Origin: Pelomonas sp. CA6 | GTDB lineage: Bacteria; Pseudomonadota; Gammaproteobacteria; Burkholderiales; Burkholderiaceae_C | Assembly: GCF_022549225.1 (NCBI RefSeq) | Contig: NZ_JAKZFD010000002.1 | Location: 372,001 to 436,000 of the forward strand | Direction of reading: 5' to 3' | DNA length: 64,000 nucleotides | Shown here: positions 55,984 through 64,000 of the stretch, one piece after another | Position numbering within the stretch: the first letter of the stretch is position 1 | Layout of the letters: every line of letters starts with the position of its first letter | The notes under the pieces: generated by a model | The model's database searches: none | The model's input: the letters and a program-made list of their open reading frames with translations, nothing else | Told to the model about the DNA's origin: nothing | Program-made: the position numbers and the translations under genes

Positions 55984-57129
55984 TCACAGCGTCTTCAGGA
56001 AGGCCTCCAGGTCCTGCACGTCCTGCGGGCTGAGCTTGAGCGGCTGGATCAGCGGCGAGGGCGGCGGCAGCGGCGGCTCGCGCTTGGGCGGCTGGACCAT
56101 GCCGACGTTGTACATGTCGATCACATTGCGCAGCGTGGCCAGCAGGCCCTGGTGCATGTAGGGCGCGGTGCGCGCGATGCCGCGCAGCGTGGGCGTGCGC
56201 ATGCTGCCCAGGTCCTCGGCCTTGCCGGTGACGGCCTGGCGGCCCAGGTCCTGGCGCGGCCGGCCGAGCAGGCTGATGCCGATCTGGTGGAACTCATGCT
56301 GGGTGAACTGCGGGCCGCTGTGGCAGTTCATGCAGCGGCCCTGGGTGCGGAACAGGTGCAGCCCGCGCAGCTCCTGCTCGTTGAGCGCCTGGGGCTGGCC
56401 TTCGATGAAGTCGTCGAAGCGGCTGCGCGGCGCGGCGATGCCGCGCTGGAAGGCGGCCAGCGCCTGGCCCAGGCGCTGCACGGTGATGGCCTCGTCGCCG
56501 AAGACGCGGGCGAAGCGCGCCGGGTACTCGGTCTCCTGCGCCAGGCGGCGCTGCAGCGTGGGCAGGTCCATGGCCATCTCGACCGGGTTCTGCAACGGCA
56601 GCAGGGCCTGGCTTTCCAGGTCGGCCGCGCGGCCGTCCCACATCAGCGCCGGCACCAGGCCCACGCCCAGCAGATGCGGCGTGTGGCGCGGCCCGGCCTG
56701 GCCGTCGTGGCCCACCGCGACCCGGCGTCCGTCGCCAAAGCCCAGGTGCGGCGCATGGCAGCTGGCGCAGCTGATGTCGCGCGCACGGGAGAGGCGCGGG
56801 TCGAAGAAGAGCTGCTCGCCCAGCCGGCTCAGCGCCGGCGGCGCCTCGGGCGAGGCGGGCCGCGGCCCCAGCTCCTGCCAGCGCACGCCGGCGTCCACGC
56901 TGGGCGCGGGCCAGCGGGCCACCGGCTCGCGGTAGACGCGCGCGGCGCATTCGGGCCGCTCGCGCAGGCCCTGTGGCGTGGCCAGCGCGCGGCGGCAGTC
57001 GGCCAGCGCGTCGGCGCCGCCGCGCGCGTCGGCCTGGGCGGATCCGGCCGTGGGAAGCACGGCCGCGGCCGCCATCAGGCCGGCGGCGAGCGAGCGGCCC
57101 AGGAGGTGGCGCAGGCGCTCAGAACTCAT
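55984..57129 (-). CDS. Di-haem cytochrome c peroxidase (MauG/CcpA family)
   Basis: A 381-aa exported di-haem protein. A signal (LAAGLMAAAAVLPTAGSAQA) precedes two c-type haem sites, CASCH and CMNCH. After the second haem site come GPQFTQHEFHQIGI, MRTPTLRGIARTAPYMHQG, typical CCP features with the distal Met. It reduces peroxide or oxidises a protein partner as in MauG. Its start overlaps the end of the TonB receptor by 11 bases, so it belongs to that signalling operon. Confidence 0.93.
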   Translation of the reverse strand: MSSERLRHLLGRSLAAGLMAAAAVLPTAGSAQADARGGADALADCRRALATPQGLRERPECAARVYREPVARWPAPSVDAGVRWQELGPRPASPEAPPALSRLGEQLFFDPRLSRARDISCASCHAPHLGFGDGRRVAVGHDGQAGPRHTPHLLGVGLVPALMWDGRAADLESQALLPLQNPVEMAMDLPTLQRRLAQETEYPARFARVFGDEAITVQRLGQALAAFQRGIAAPRSRFDDFIEGQPQALNEQELRGLHLFRTQGRCMNCHSGPQFTQHEFHQIGISLLGRPRQDLGRQAVTGKAEDLGSMRTPTLRGIARTAPYMHQGLLATLRNVIDMYNVGMVQPPKREPPLPPPSPLIQPLKLSPQDVQDLEAFLKTL

Positions 57130-59956
57130 AGCCCACCTGCAGCGAGGCGCTGCGCCCCTTTTCGTACGTCATGGTGTCTCCCGCGCCGGTGATCACGTTG
57201 CGCCGGTTGGTCAGGTTCTCGACGCTCAGCGTCACGAAGGGCCGATGGCGGCCGAAGCGCGGCTGCCAGCTCAGGCTCATGTCCCAGGCGAAGCTGGGCT
57301 TGAAGTCGGTCTCGGCATAGATGGTCGCCAGGCCGCCGTCGAAGGGCTCGCTCTTGTTGGTGCTGGCGACCTTGCGGTAGCCGCCCTGCCAGCGCGCGAA
57401 CTGGTAGAGGCTCAGGTGGGCAGCCGGCCATTCGGTGGAAAGGCTGGCGCGCGCGGTCCAGGGGCGGTTGTAGTTGTCCGCCGGCTTGTCGGACAGGCGG
57501 ATGAACTGGCCCTTGTACTTGATCCAGGGATCGCTGCCGTCCGCGGGCAACAGGGCTTCGTAGTCGGCATGGTTGCTGCGCTGTTGCGAGCGGCTCAGGC
57601 TGAGGTTCCAGCGGTGGTAGCCGCCGGCCCAGGCCAGCGCGCGCGCGCCGTTGAGTTCCACGCTCCAGTTGTCGGCACTGCCGCGACCCTGGTTGGTGTA
57701 GACATAGGGGCCGACGCCGGCGTACTGGCCGCTGCTGTCCTTGGGCCGCGTGCGCGTGAGCTGGTCGCGCGACTCGCGGTGCACCCACTTCAGCGCCAGG
57801 CTCCAGTCGCGCGCCTGGTAGGCGGCGCCCAGCATGCGCTCGTCGTCATAGGGGCTGCGCAGGTCCTCCAGCCGGTTCTGCGGCTTCTCGCGCGCGCCGT
57901 CGTGCCACAGCAGGTCCTTGCCGCGGCTTTGCGCGTACTGCAGGGTCTGGCGCTTCTCGCGCAGCGCCGCGTTGAAGAAGCTGCGCCCGTAATAGCGGTT
58001 CAGGCCGAACTGCAGCTGCAGGGGCCAGGCCTCCAGCGGCGTCCAGCTGCCGGCCAGGCGCGGCGCCAGCGTCGGCCGGCTGGCCAGTTCGTCGCGGTCG
58101 GCGCGCAGCCCCAGGCGCAGGCTCAGGCCTTGCCAGCGCGCCTGGTCTTCCACCCAGGCGCCAAACTGCGCGGCGGTCAGCGCCAGGCGGCCGGCCTGGA
58201 AGACGTCGCGCTTGGCGAAGTACTGGCCCTGGCCGGGGTTGGCCAGCGTGGGTGCGAGCGAGCAGGCCTCGGTGTCGACCACGCCGTTGGCATCCGTGCA
58301 GTTGCGCGTCAGCGCGCGGTTGTTGGCGCCATAGCTGTAGTGGTCGCGCAGGCGCTCGTAGTGGGCCTCGCGCTGCCTCAGGCTCAGGCCCCAGCTCAGC
58401 CGGTGCTCGGCGCCGGCCAGCGGCAGCGCGCGCTGCAGGCGGCTGTCCAGCGAATAGGCCAGCGTGCGCTGCACCGTGTCGACGTCGCCCCAGGAGCCCT
58501 CCGCGCTGCCCTTGGTGGGGTCGCCCCAGTTCTTGTCGGCCGACCAGTACCAGAACTTGAAGTAGGGCAAGGCGGAGCGGCGCGAATTCTCCATGCGCTG
58601 GTAGCTCAGTTCGTGGCGCAGCTGCTGGCCCGCCCAGTCATGGGCCAGGCCGCCGGAGAGGGACTCGCCGCCGCCGCGCACGGTGAAGTCGGTGCCGCGC
58701 CCGTTCTGCAGGAAGTATTGGTCGCGCATCGGTTCGTGGCGCAGCGTCGCCCAGGCATGCAGGTCGCGGCGGGGGCGCCAGTCCAGCTTGACCAGCCCGT
58801 CAGTCTTGCGCCGCGTCTGGTCCTGCTCGGCCAGCGAGGGGTCGGCGGGGGTTTGCGAGGCCGCATAGCCGCGCAGCGGGATCAGCGAGCGCGTCTGCGT
58901 CAGGTAGGCCGTGATGCCCAGCGTGTCGCTCGGCCGGCCCTGCAGGGTGGCGCGCAGCGTCTGCTTGCTCCAGCGCGGCTGCCGGGCCGCCGAGGTGGAG
59001 TTGCGCAGGTCTTCCTCTTCCTGCGGGTCGACGAAGAGGGTGCTCCATTCGCTGCGCGCCAGGCTGTAGCTGACGCGGCCGCTCAGGCTGCGGCGCGCCT
59101 CGCAGAGCTCGGCGCGGACCACGCCGCCCTGGAACTCGCCATAGCGCGCCGAGACATTGCTGTCGTGCACCTCGACGCTGCACAACAGGTCCTTGTCCAC
59201 CGGCATGCCCTGGGAGGTGCCCGGCACATCGGCGACGGCGGCGGCGTTGCTGGCCACCGGATCCAGGTCGTTGTTCAGCGAGACGCCGTCGAGCAGGAAG
59301 AGGTTCTGGTAGTACTTGGCGCCGTTGATGGAGATGTCCGCCGCGGCGATCTCGCCCTGGGTCAGCGCGGACAGCTGGGCGTTGTCGAATTGCAGCTGCG
59401 GATGCAGCTTCAGCACGCTGGTGACATCGCCGTTGACGGCCGGGAAGCGGCGCAGCGTGCGTTCGCCGATGTGGCTGACGCCGCCATGCTCATCCAGCGC
59501 GCCGGCGCGGGTGCGCACCAGCGGCAGCACGGGCAGCGGCGTGGATGGGGCGGCCGCGCCTGGCGCCTGTGCGCCCGTCGCGGCGGACGGCGGGCGTCGG
59601 CGCAGCGTGTAGCTGCCGTCGCTCAGCGCCACCAGTTCCAATTCGCTGCCGGCCAGCAGCAGCTCGGCGGCCATGCGGGCCGACAGCGAACCGCTCAGCG
59701 CCGGGCTGCGCAGCCCCTCGGCCAGCGCCGGTTCGAAACTCAGGCCCAGTCCGGATTGCGCGGCGAACAGCGCCAGCGAACGGCCCAGCGGCCCGGCCGG
59801 GATCTCGTAATGCCGCGCGGCGACGCTGTCCAGCGTCGGCCGGTCGGGCGCCGCACCGCTGCTGCCGCAGGACGCGGCGATGGCCAGGACGAGCAGGGTC
59901 TTGCGCAGGGCGGGCTGGCGTCGGGCTGGCCGGGAAGCAGGGAGGAACAGGGACAT
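57119..59956 (-). CDS. TonB-dependent outer-membrane receptor with N-terminal STN domain
   Basis: A 945-aa receptor. Signal peptide KTLLVLAIAASCGSSGAA; an STN signalling domain (about residues 35-120, IPAGPLGRSLALFAAQSGLGLSF) of the FecA type; then a plug containing ISINGAKYYQNLFLLDGVSLNND and a 22-stranded barrel ending in QVGYEF. The ATG at 59956 is supported by the signal peptide. With FecI and FecR upstream, binding of its ligand should trigger cell-surface signalling. The ligand is unknown. Confidence 0.94.
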   Translation of the reverse strand: MSLFLPASRPARRQPALRKTLLVLAIAASCGSSGAAPDRPTLDSVAARHYEIPAGPLGRSLALFAAQSGLGLSFEPALAEGLRSPALSGSLSARMAAELLLAGSELELVALSDGSYTLRRRPPSAATGAQAPGAAAPSTPLPVLPLVRTRAGALDEHGGVSHIGERTLRRFPAVNGDVTSVLKLHPQLQFDNAQLSALTQGEIAAADISINGAKYYQNLFLLDGVSLNNDLDPVASNAAAVADVPGTSQGMPVDKDLLCSVEVHDSNVSARYGEFQGGVVRAELCEARRSLSGRVSYSLARSEWSTLFVDPQEEEDLRNSTSAARQPRWSKQTLRATLQGRPSDTLGITAYLTQTRSLIPLRGYAASQTPADPSLAEQDQTRRKTDGLVKLDWRPRRDLHAWATLRHEPMRDQYFLQNGRGTDFTVRGGGESLSGGLAHDWAGQQLRHELSYQRMENSRRSALPYFKFWYWSADKNWGDPTKGSAEGSWGDVDTVQRTLAYSLDSRLQRALPLAGAEHRLSWGLSLRQREAHYERLRDHYSYGANNRALTRNCTDANGVVDTEACSLAPTLANPGQGQYFAKRDVFQAGRLALTAAQFGAWVEDQARWQGLSLRLGLRADRDELASRPTLAPRLAGSWTPLEAWPLQLQFGLNRYYGRSFFNAALREKRQTLQYAQSRGKDLLWHDGAREKPQNRLEDLRSPYDDERMLGAAYQARDWSLALKWVHRESRDQLTRTRPKDSSGQYAGVGPYVYTNQGRGSADNWSVELNGARALAWAGGYHRWNLSLSRSQQRSNHADYEALLPADGSDPWIKYKGQFIRLSDKPADNYNRPWTARASLSTEWPAAHLSLYQFARWQGGYRKVASTNKSEPFDGGLATIYAETDFKPSFAWDMSLSWQPRFGRHRPFVTLSVENLTNRRNVITGAGDTMTYEKGRSASLQVGYEF

Positions 59957-60049
59957 GTCGGTGTGACGCGGAGGTGGCGATACCTCCTTGCCCGCCGAGC
60001 CCGAAAAAAGAATCAGTCTTGTGGGCGCGTCGGTGCGATCTGCGATCAC

Positions 60050-61036
60050 TCAGCGCGCGACCAGCGTGACCCAGAGCCCGCGGGCGCGCAGCCTGGCTTC
60101 CAGCGGGTGGGTGGAGACCAGCATGACCAGCACGCGCTCGGGGTCGTCGATGGGGAAGGCGCCGCTGATGCGCAGCCCCGCCACCGCCGCATCGCAGCGC
60201 AGCAGGCCGGGCCGGTAGCGCGACAGCTCGGCCAGCAGCGCGTCCAGGCGCAGGTTGTCGGCCACCAGCATGCCGCCGGTCCAGGCCAGCGCGGTCGGGT
60301 CCAGCGGCACCGCGTCCTCCACCGCGCCGGCGTCGAAATGCGCCTGCTGGCCGGCGCGCAGCACGCGCGCCGCCGTCGCCGGGCCGTGCCGCGGTTGCAC
60401 GCGCACCGCGCCGTCCAGCACGGACAGCAGCGCGCGCCCGGGGTCCAGCAGGCGCAGCGCGAAGCGCGTGCCCAGCGCCTCCAGCTCGCCCAGGGCGGTC
60501 GCCAGCACGAAGGGGCGCGGCGGCGTCCGCGCATCGCGCGCCGTCTGCACCAGCAGCTCGCCGCGGCGCAGCCGGACCTGGCGGCGGTGGGCGTCGAAGC
60601 GCAGGTCCAGCGCCGTGTCGGTGTTCAGCGTCAGCCGCGAACCATCGGCCAGCCGCAGCTCGCGCCGCTCGCCCACCGCGCTGCGGTGCTCGGCGGTCCA
60701 GGCCTGGGTCTGGACCAGCTGCCAGCCCAGCGCGCCCGCCGGCAGCAGCGTCAGCGCGCCGGCCAGCTTGAGCAGCGCCCCGCGCCGCCCGCCGCCGCGC
60801 GGGCGCAGCAGCGCGGGCTTGGCCAGGGCGGGCGGCAGCGAGCCCAGCTTGTCCAGCAGGCGCTCGGCGCGGGCCCAGGCACGCGCGTGTTCCGGGCTTT
60901 GCTGCCGCCAGCGCTGGAAGGCGGCGCGATCCGCGTCGCTGGCCTGGCCGCTCTGCAGTTGCACCAGCCAGTCGGCCGCCTGCTCGAGGATGGCCGGGTC
61001 CAGGCGCACGCCGTCCGCCGCTTGCGTGTCGCGCAT
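60050..61036 (-). CDS. FecR-family anti-sigma / signal transducer
   Basis: A 328-aa FecR-like inner-membrane protein. The N-terminal DUF4880 (AADWLVQLQSGQASDADRAAFQRWRQQSPEHARAWARAE in residues 20-58) binds the sigma factor. One transmembrane helix (LLKLAGALTLLPAGALGWQLV) follows, then the periplasmic FecR domain with ELRLADGSRLTLNTDTALDL and GELLVQTARD. A secretin/STN-like tail ends the protein. It starts two bases after the sigma gene. Confidence 0.93.
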   Translation of the reverse strand: MRDTQAADGVRLDPAILEQAADWLVQLQSGQASDADRAAFQRWRQQSPEHARAWARAERLLDKLGSLPPALAKPALLRPRGGGRRGALLKLAGALTLLPAGALGWQLVQTQAWTAEHRSAVGERRELRLADGSRLTLNTDTALDLRFDAHRRQVRLRRGELLVQTARDARTPPRPFVLATALGELEALGTRFALRLLDPGRALLSVLDGAVRVQPRHGPATAARVLRAGQQAHFDAGAVEDAVPLDPTALAWTGGMLVADNLRLDALLAELSRYRPGLLRCDAAVAGLRISGAFPIDDPERVLVMLVSTHPLEARLRARGLWVTLVAR

Positions 61037-61038
61037 CG

Positions 61039-61551
61039 TCAGTCCATCAAGTTCAGGCAGGCCAGGAAGGCCTGCTTCATGTAGCGCTTCACCGTGACCT
61101 CGGCCACGCCCAGCCGGCGCGCGATGTCCGCGTAGCGCAGGCCGTCCAGCTGGGCGAGCAGGAAGGCTTCGCGCACCGGGCCGGGCAGGCCGTCCAGCAG
61201 CGCGTCGATTTCCTGCAGGGTCTGCAGGATCTGCAGGCGCTGCTCCGGCGCCGGCGCGCAGGCCTCGGGCAGCGCCGCCAGCGCCTCCAGGTAGGCGCGC
61301 TCCAGCGCCTGGCGCTGGAACCAGTTGACCAGCAGCCCCCTGGCCACCGTGTTCAGGTAGGCACGCGGCTCGCGCAGGCTGGCCGGCGGCGTGCGCGCCG
61401 CCAGCAACCGCGCGAAGGTCTCCTGCGCCAGATCGGCCGCGTCCGCCGAACTACCCAGGCGGCGCCGCAGCCAGCCGTACAGCCAGCCATGGTGGTGGAC
61501 ATACAGCTCGTGCAGGGCTTGGGGATCCAGGGAGGAATCGGCGGCGGACAC
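61039..61551 (-). CDS. FecI-type ECF sigma factor
   Basis: A 170-aa extracytoplasmic sigma factor. Region 2 is LYVHHHGWLYGWLRRRLGSSADAADLAQETFARLL; region 4 is LDGLPGPVREAFLLAQLDGLRYADIARRLGVAEVTVKRYMKQAF (partly listed). The start is GTG; no strong ribosome site is visible. It heads the FecI-FecR-receptor-peroxidase operon. Confidence 0.92.
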   Translation of the reverse strand: MSAADSSLDPQALHELYVHHHGWLYGWLRRRLGSSADAADLAQETFARLLAARTPPASLREPRAYLNTVARGLLVNWFQRQALERAYLEALAALPEACAPAPEQRLQILQTLQEIDALLDGLPGPVREAFLLAQLDGLRYADIARRLGVAEVTVKRYMKQAFLACLNLMD

Positions 61552-61647
61552 GCGGGGCGGGCGGTGCCTCGTGCCCCGCCTTGCAAATAGGAATTGTTCG
61601 CATTCTAACGATTGCTCACGTCCTGTGCGCCGTCGCCGGGCGACCGG

Positions 61648-61838
61648 CAGTCCGAGGGGGCGGTCCTCGATCCTGGCTCAGCCCGCCCCTGCGGGGCAGG
61701 GTCGGGCCTTCGCCAGGCGTTGGACAGTCCGAGGGGGCGGTCCTCGGTCCTGGCCCAGCCCGCCCCTGCGGGACAGGGTCGGGCCTTCGCCAGGCGTCGG
61801 ACAGGCCGCAGGGCCTGTCCTCGGTCCTGGCTCAGCCC
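61648..61838. repeat. 77-bp tandem direct repeat, 2.5 copies
   Basis: Units begin at 61648, 61725 and 61802 with a 77-bp period, the third being truncated and running into the end of the GH94 gene. Each starts CAGTCCGAGGGGGCGGTCCT or a variant (third copy CAGGCCGCAGGG). The unit contains an imperfect GCCCGCCCCTGCGGGGCAGG hairpin. It fills most of the 280-base region between the sigma factor gene and the phosphorylase gene. Confidence 0.8.
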
Positions 61839-64000
61839 AGTCGCACTTCCCAGTGCAGGGTCTGGCCCGGGGCCGGCCGGGGCAGGGCCACCGCGCCCAG
61901 GCGGTAGCGGTGGCGCAGGCGCTCGAAGGCCAGCGGGCCCTGGGCATCGCGCACCTCGTTGACGCCATGGCCGCGCGGGCCCACGCGGTAGTGCAGCGCC
62001 AGGTCCAGGCCGCCCAGTGTCAGCCGCACGCGCAGACCGTCCAGCGAAGCGGGCATCACCGGGTCCAGCACCAGCGCGTCGCGCTCCAGGCGCAGTCCCA
62101 GCAGCCCGGAGATCACCAGCCCCAGCGCGATGCCGGGGCCGCTGGAATAGACGCGCCAGCCGCCGTCCAGCAGCACGCGGCCCTCCAGCACCTCGGCATA
62201 GCGCTGCTGCGCCTCGTAGCGGTCGGGGAAGGCGGCGTCGGAGCTGGAGTAGTAGCAGTTGGCCTGGCGCCGGCTGGCGCAGGCCAGCCGATCGGGCAGC
62301 GCCACCGGATGGGCCTGGGCGAGCGCCTCGAAGAAGGCCTCGGCGCGGCCCAGGTGGGCCAGCATCTGCGCATAGCGCAGGTGGGCGTGCATGTACATCA
62401 CGCCGATCTCGCGGCCGAAGAAGCTGCTCGTCTCGGCGCGCTGGAACAGCCGCGTCGGGCCGCCGCGGTAGGGCAGCGGCGCGTCGAACAGCCGCGCGCC
62501 GTCCGGCCCCTTCAGATGGCGCTCGATCAGCGCCGCCTGGGTGTCGGCCTGCTCGGGGCTGAGCAGGTTCTCCAGCACCGCATGCATCATGGGCAGCAGG
62601 CTGTAGCGCAGGCCGGTCAGGGTGTCGCGCGGGTGCAGCCACAGCTGCTCGGCGCCGTCCTCGGCGCGGTGCAGATAGCCGGCCACCACGTCGTCGCGCA
62701 CCAGGTGGGCCTGGAAGGCGGCGTTCACTTCGGCGGCCTCGGCCTGCAGCTGGCGCGCTTCTTCCTCGCGGCCCAGCCCGGCCAGCGCCTCGGCCAGGCG
62801 CAGCAGCATCTGGTGATGCAGGGTCACGGTCCAGGCGCTGCACAGGCGCTCGCGCAGCGCCGGGTCGGCGGGCTGCAGCGAGTCATTCCAGTCGCCATGC
62901 CAGTAGGCGGCCAGCCGCGTGCCGGGCACGCAGCGCGCGCGGATCAGCGCCAGCGCGCGCTCCACATGGGTCCAGACCGTGGCCGGCGCGTCGTCGTGGA
63001 AGGGCAGCGCCTGGTCCAGCAGCCCGGCGTCGCCGCTGGCGATCAGGTACTGCGCCAGGGCCAGCAGCGGCCAGAAGACGATGTCGCCATGCGAGTCGCC
63101 GGCGCGGATGGCGCGCTCGCGCTCGAAGAACATGAACCACTGCGGCCAGTCGCCGCTGGCATCCTGGGCCGAGAACACGCGGCACAGCAGGTCGCGTACC
63201 GGTTCGGTCCGGCCCAGCGCCAGCAGCATCTCCAGCGGGCCCTGGCAGACATCGCGCGTGCCCCAGCCGCCGCCGGAGTACTGCTCCAGCCCGCGCGGCG
63301 ACAGGTAGTGCACCAGCGCGTTGTGGCGGTACCAGGGCAGGATGTCCGCCAGCTGCGCCAGGCGCTGGCCGTCCGCGCCGGGGGGCGGCTGCCAGCTCGG
63401 CAGCGTCAGGCTGTCGAGCTCGTCCAGCCCCGTCGCCTGCGCGGGCGGCGCCGCGTCCAGCAGCTCGCCGCGCAGCTGCAGCGCCAGCTCCTGCACGCGC
63501 TCGAAGTCCAGGCACAGCAGCGGTTCGCCGCGGCTGCGCCCGTCGGGATAGAGCCGCCCATCGTCGCCCGCCTGCGCCTGGCCGCCCTGCGGCAGCACGA
63601 GGCGGAAGGCGCCGTCGGGGAAGCGCCGCGCCAGCTCGCTGCCGGGCGGCGGCGCGAGGCGCAGGCTGCCGTCGGGCTGCCATTGCAGCGGCACCGGCGC
63701 GGGCTGGCTGCCATCGTCGCCGCCCAGCGCCAGATGCAAGGTGGCGCGCAGCCGCGCCACCGGGCCGGCGAGCACGCGCACGCGCAGATCCATCCGCTCG
63801 GGCGCGTCGGGCGCCTCGGCGCGGACCTCGATCAGCCCGCCCGCGTGGGCGTAGAGCCAGCGGCAGGACTGCGGGCGCATCTCGAAGGCCGAGGGCAGGC
63901 CCAGCAGCTGCCATTCGCCGCCGGGCGCCTGCATGAACAGGCGCAGGCCCTGCGAGCGGAACAGCCCCAGCAGGCTGTGCTGCGCGGAGAGCAGGCGGTT
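61832..64000 (-). CDS. GH94-family glycoside phosphorylase, 5' end beyond window
   Basis: At least 722 aa, open to the window end; the first in-frame ATG at 63934 lies inside the gene. It is a GH94/GH36-like enzyme with an (alpha/alpha)6 barrel: YSGGGWGTRDVCQGPLEMLL, HGDWNDSLQ (general-acid Asp region), FFGREIGVMYMHAHLRYAQ and YSSGPGIALGLVI. GH94 enzymes phosphorolyse beta-glucosides; the WGTRDVCQGP block resembles 1,2-beta-oligoglucan phosphorylases, but the precise substrate is uncertain. The tail has a jelly-roll-like ending. Confidence 0.85.
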   Translation of the reverse strand, partial: NRLLSAQHSLLGLFRSQGLRLFMQAPGGEWQLLGLPSAFEMRPQSCRWLYAHAGGLIEVRAEAPDAPERMDLRVRVLAGPVARLRATLHLALGGDDGSQPAPVPLQWQPDGSLRLAPPPGSELARRFPDGAFRLVLPQGGQAQAGDDGRLYPDGRSRGEPLLCLDFERVQELALQLRGELLDAAPPAQATGLDELDSLTLPSWQPPPGADGQRLAQLADILPWYRHNALVHYLSPRGLEQYSGGGWGTRDVCQGPLEMLLALGRTEPVRDLLCRVFSAQDASGDWPQWFMFFERERAIRAGDSHGDIVFWPLLALAQYLIASGDAGLLDQALPFHDDAPATVWTHVERALALIRARCVPGTRLAAYWHGDWNDSLQPADPALRERLCSAWTVTLHHQMLLRLAEALAGLGREEEARQLQAEAAEVNAAFQAHLVRDDVVAGYLHRAEDGAEQLWLHPRDTLTGLRYSLLPMMHAVLENLLSPEQADTQAALIERHLKGPDGARLFDAPLPYRGGPTRLFQRAETSSFFGREIGVMYMHAHLRYAQMLAHLGRAEAFFEALAQAHPVALPDRLACASRRQANCYYSSSDAAFPDRYEAQQRYAEVLEGRVLLDGGWRVYSSGPGIALGLVISGLLGLRLERDALVLDPVMPASLDGLRVRLTLGGLDLALHYRVGPRGHGVNEVRDAQGPLAFERLRHRYRLGAVALPRPAPGQTLHWEVRLG

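Noticed and set aside
56978-61084. Very long plus-strand open frame (1368 codons) opposite the FecI-FecR-receptor-peroxidase operon
   Set aside because: It is a shadow frame created by strong GC bias; its translation is Ala/Gly/Arg/Gln-rich and has no domain, while the minus strand encodes four well-recognised proteins.
61648-61838. CRISPR array
   Set aside because: The repeat unit is 77 bp with no unique spacers and no cas genes nearby; it is a plain tandem repeat.

Overview
The window looks like chromosomal DNA of a high-GC betaproteobacterium of the order Burkholderiales. It suggests a facultatively autotrophic relative of Roseateles, Rubrivivax or Leptothrix. The reasons are the strong G/C third-position bias, the red-type RuBisCO operon with cbbX and a divergent cbbR, the CysB-type sulfate cluster, and the many two- to four-gene operons with ATGA overlaps. 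No rRNA, tRNA, CRISPR array, integrase or intact insertion sequence was seen.

Layout. 1-4925: starvation/stress operon prkA-yeaH-spoVR, with prkA cut by the window edge. 4938-12315: sodC, an FAD-dependent D-2-hydroxyacid dehydrogenase, a lipoprotein penicillin/AHL-type acylase, a FadL porin and a PduO-type cobalamin adenosyltransferase. 12343-15714: a WYL regulator divergent from an unrecognised protein carrying an HNH-like motif, then a PIN/AbrB toxin-antitoxin pair with a clear palindromic operator. 15936-17561: a GNAT, a DnaQ-like exonuclease and a MazG-like pyrophosphohydrolase. 17655-20010: the queD-queE operon (queuosine) bracketed by two diverged copies of a ~210-bp non-coding module rich in DnaA-box-like TTGTCCACA motifs. 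20024-29261: housekeeping and accessory genes (S1/P1 nuclease, lipase-like hydrolase, nhaR-like regulator, BI-1 protein, GNAT, YjdF, ChrA, chemoreceptor). 29409-34873: an exported RHS/YD-repeat protein with an HEVGH metallopeptidase tip, a small exported partner and an rhs scar. 34874-41321: sulfur assimilation (metY-like, sbp, cysT, cysW, cysA, cysB). 41206-50090: Calvin-cycle operon cbbLSXFPTZ with divergent cbbR. 50109-55824: RND efflux operon. 55984-61551: an iron-starvation-type signalling cassette (FecI, FecR, STN-domain TonB receptor) ending in a di-haem peroxidase. 61832-64000: partial GH94-type phosphorylase, next to 77-bp tandem repeats.

How they work together. Sulfate uptake genes feed cysteine and homocysteine synthesis under CysB. 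The cbb operon encodes RuBisCO, its AAA+ activase, regeneration enzymes and phosphoglycolate salvage.

The strongest candidate for something undescribed is the duplicated module at 17.7 and 19.8 kb. Its sequence blocks (box, ATCAA, ACAGACAACAA, box) are conserved at identical spacings of 0, 29, 88 and 119 bp, and it is preceded by an AT-rich TTTAGATAT segment and a TTAGTAG/GC-rich segment. This is the order expected of a DnaA unwinding element, although no dnaA or rep gene is nearby. Other points of note are a QueD with three tandem PTPS domains whose catalytic residues are split between domains, an AbrB antitoxin with a histone-H1-like tail, and the RHS metallopeptidase locus.
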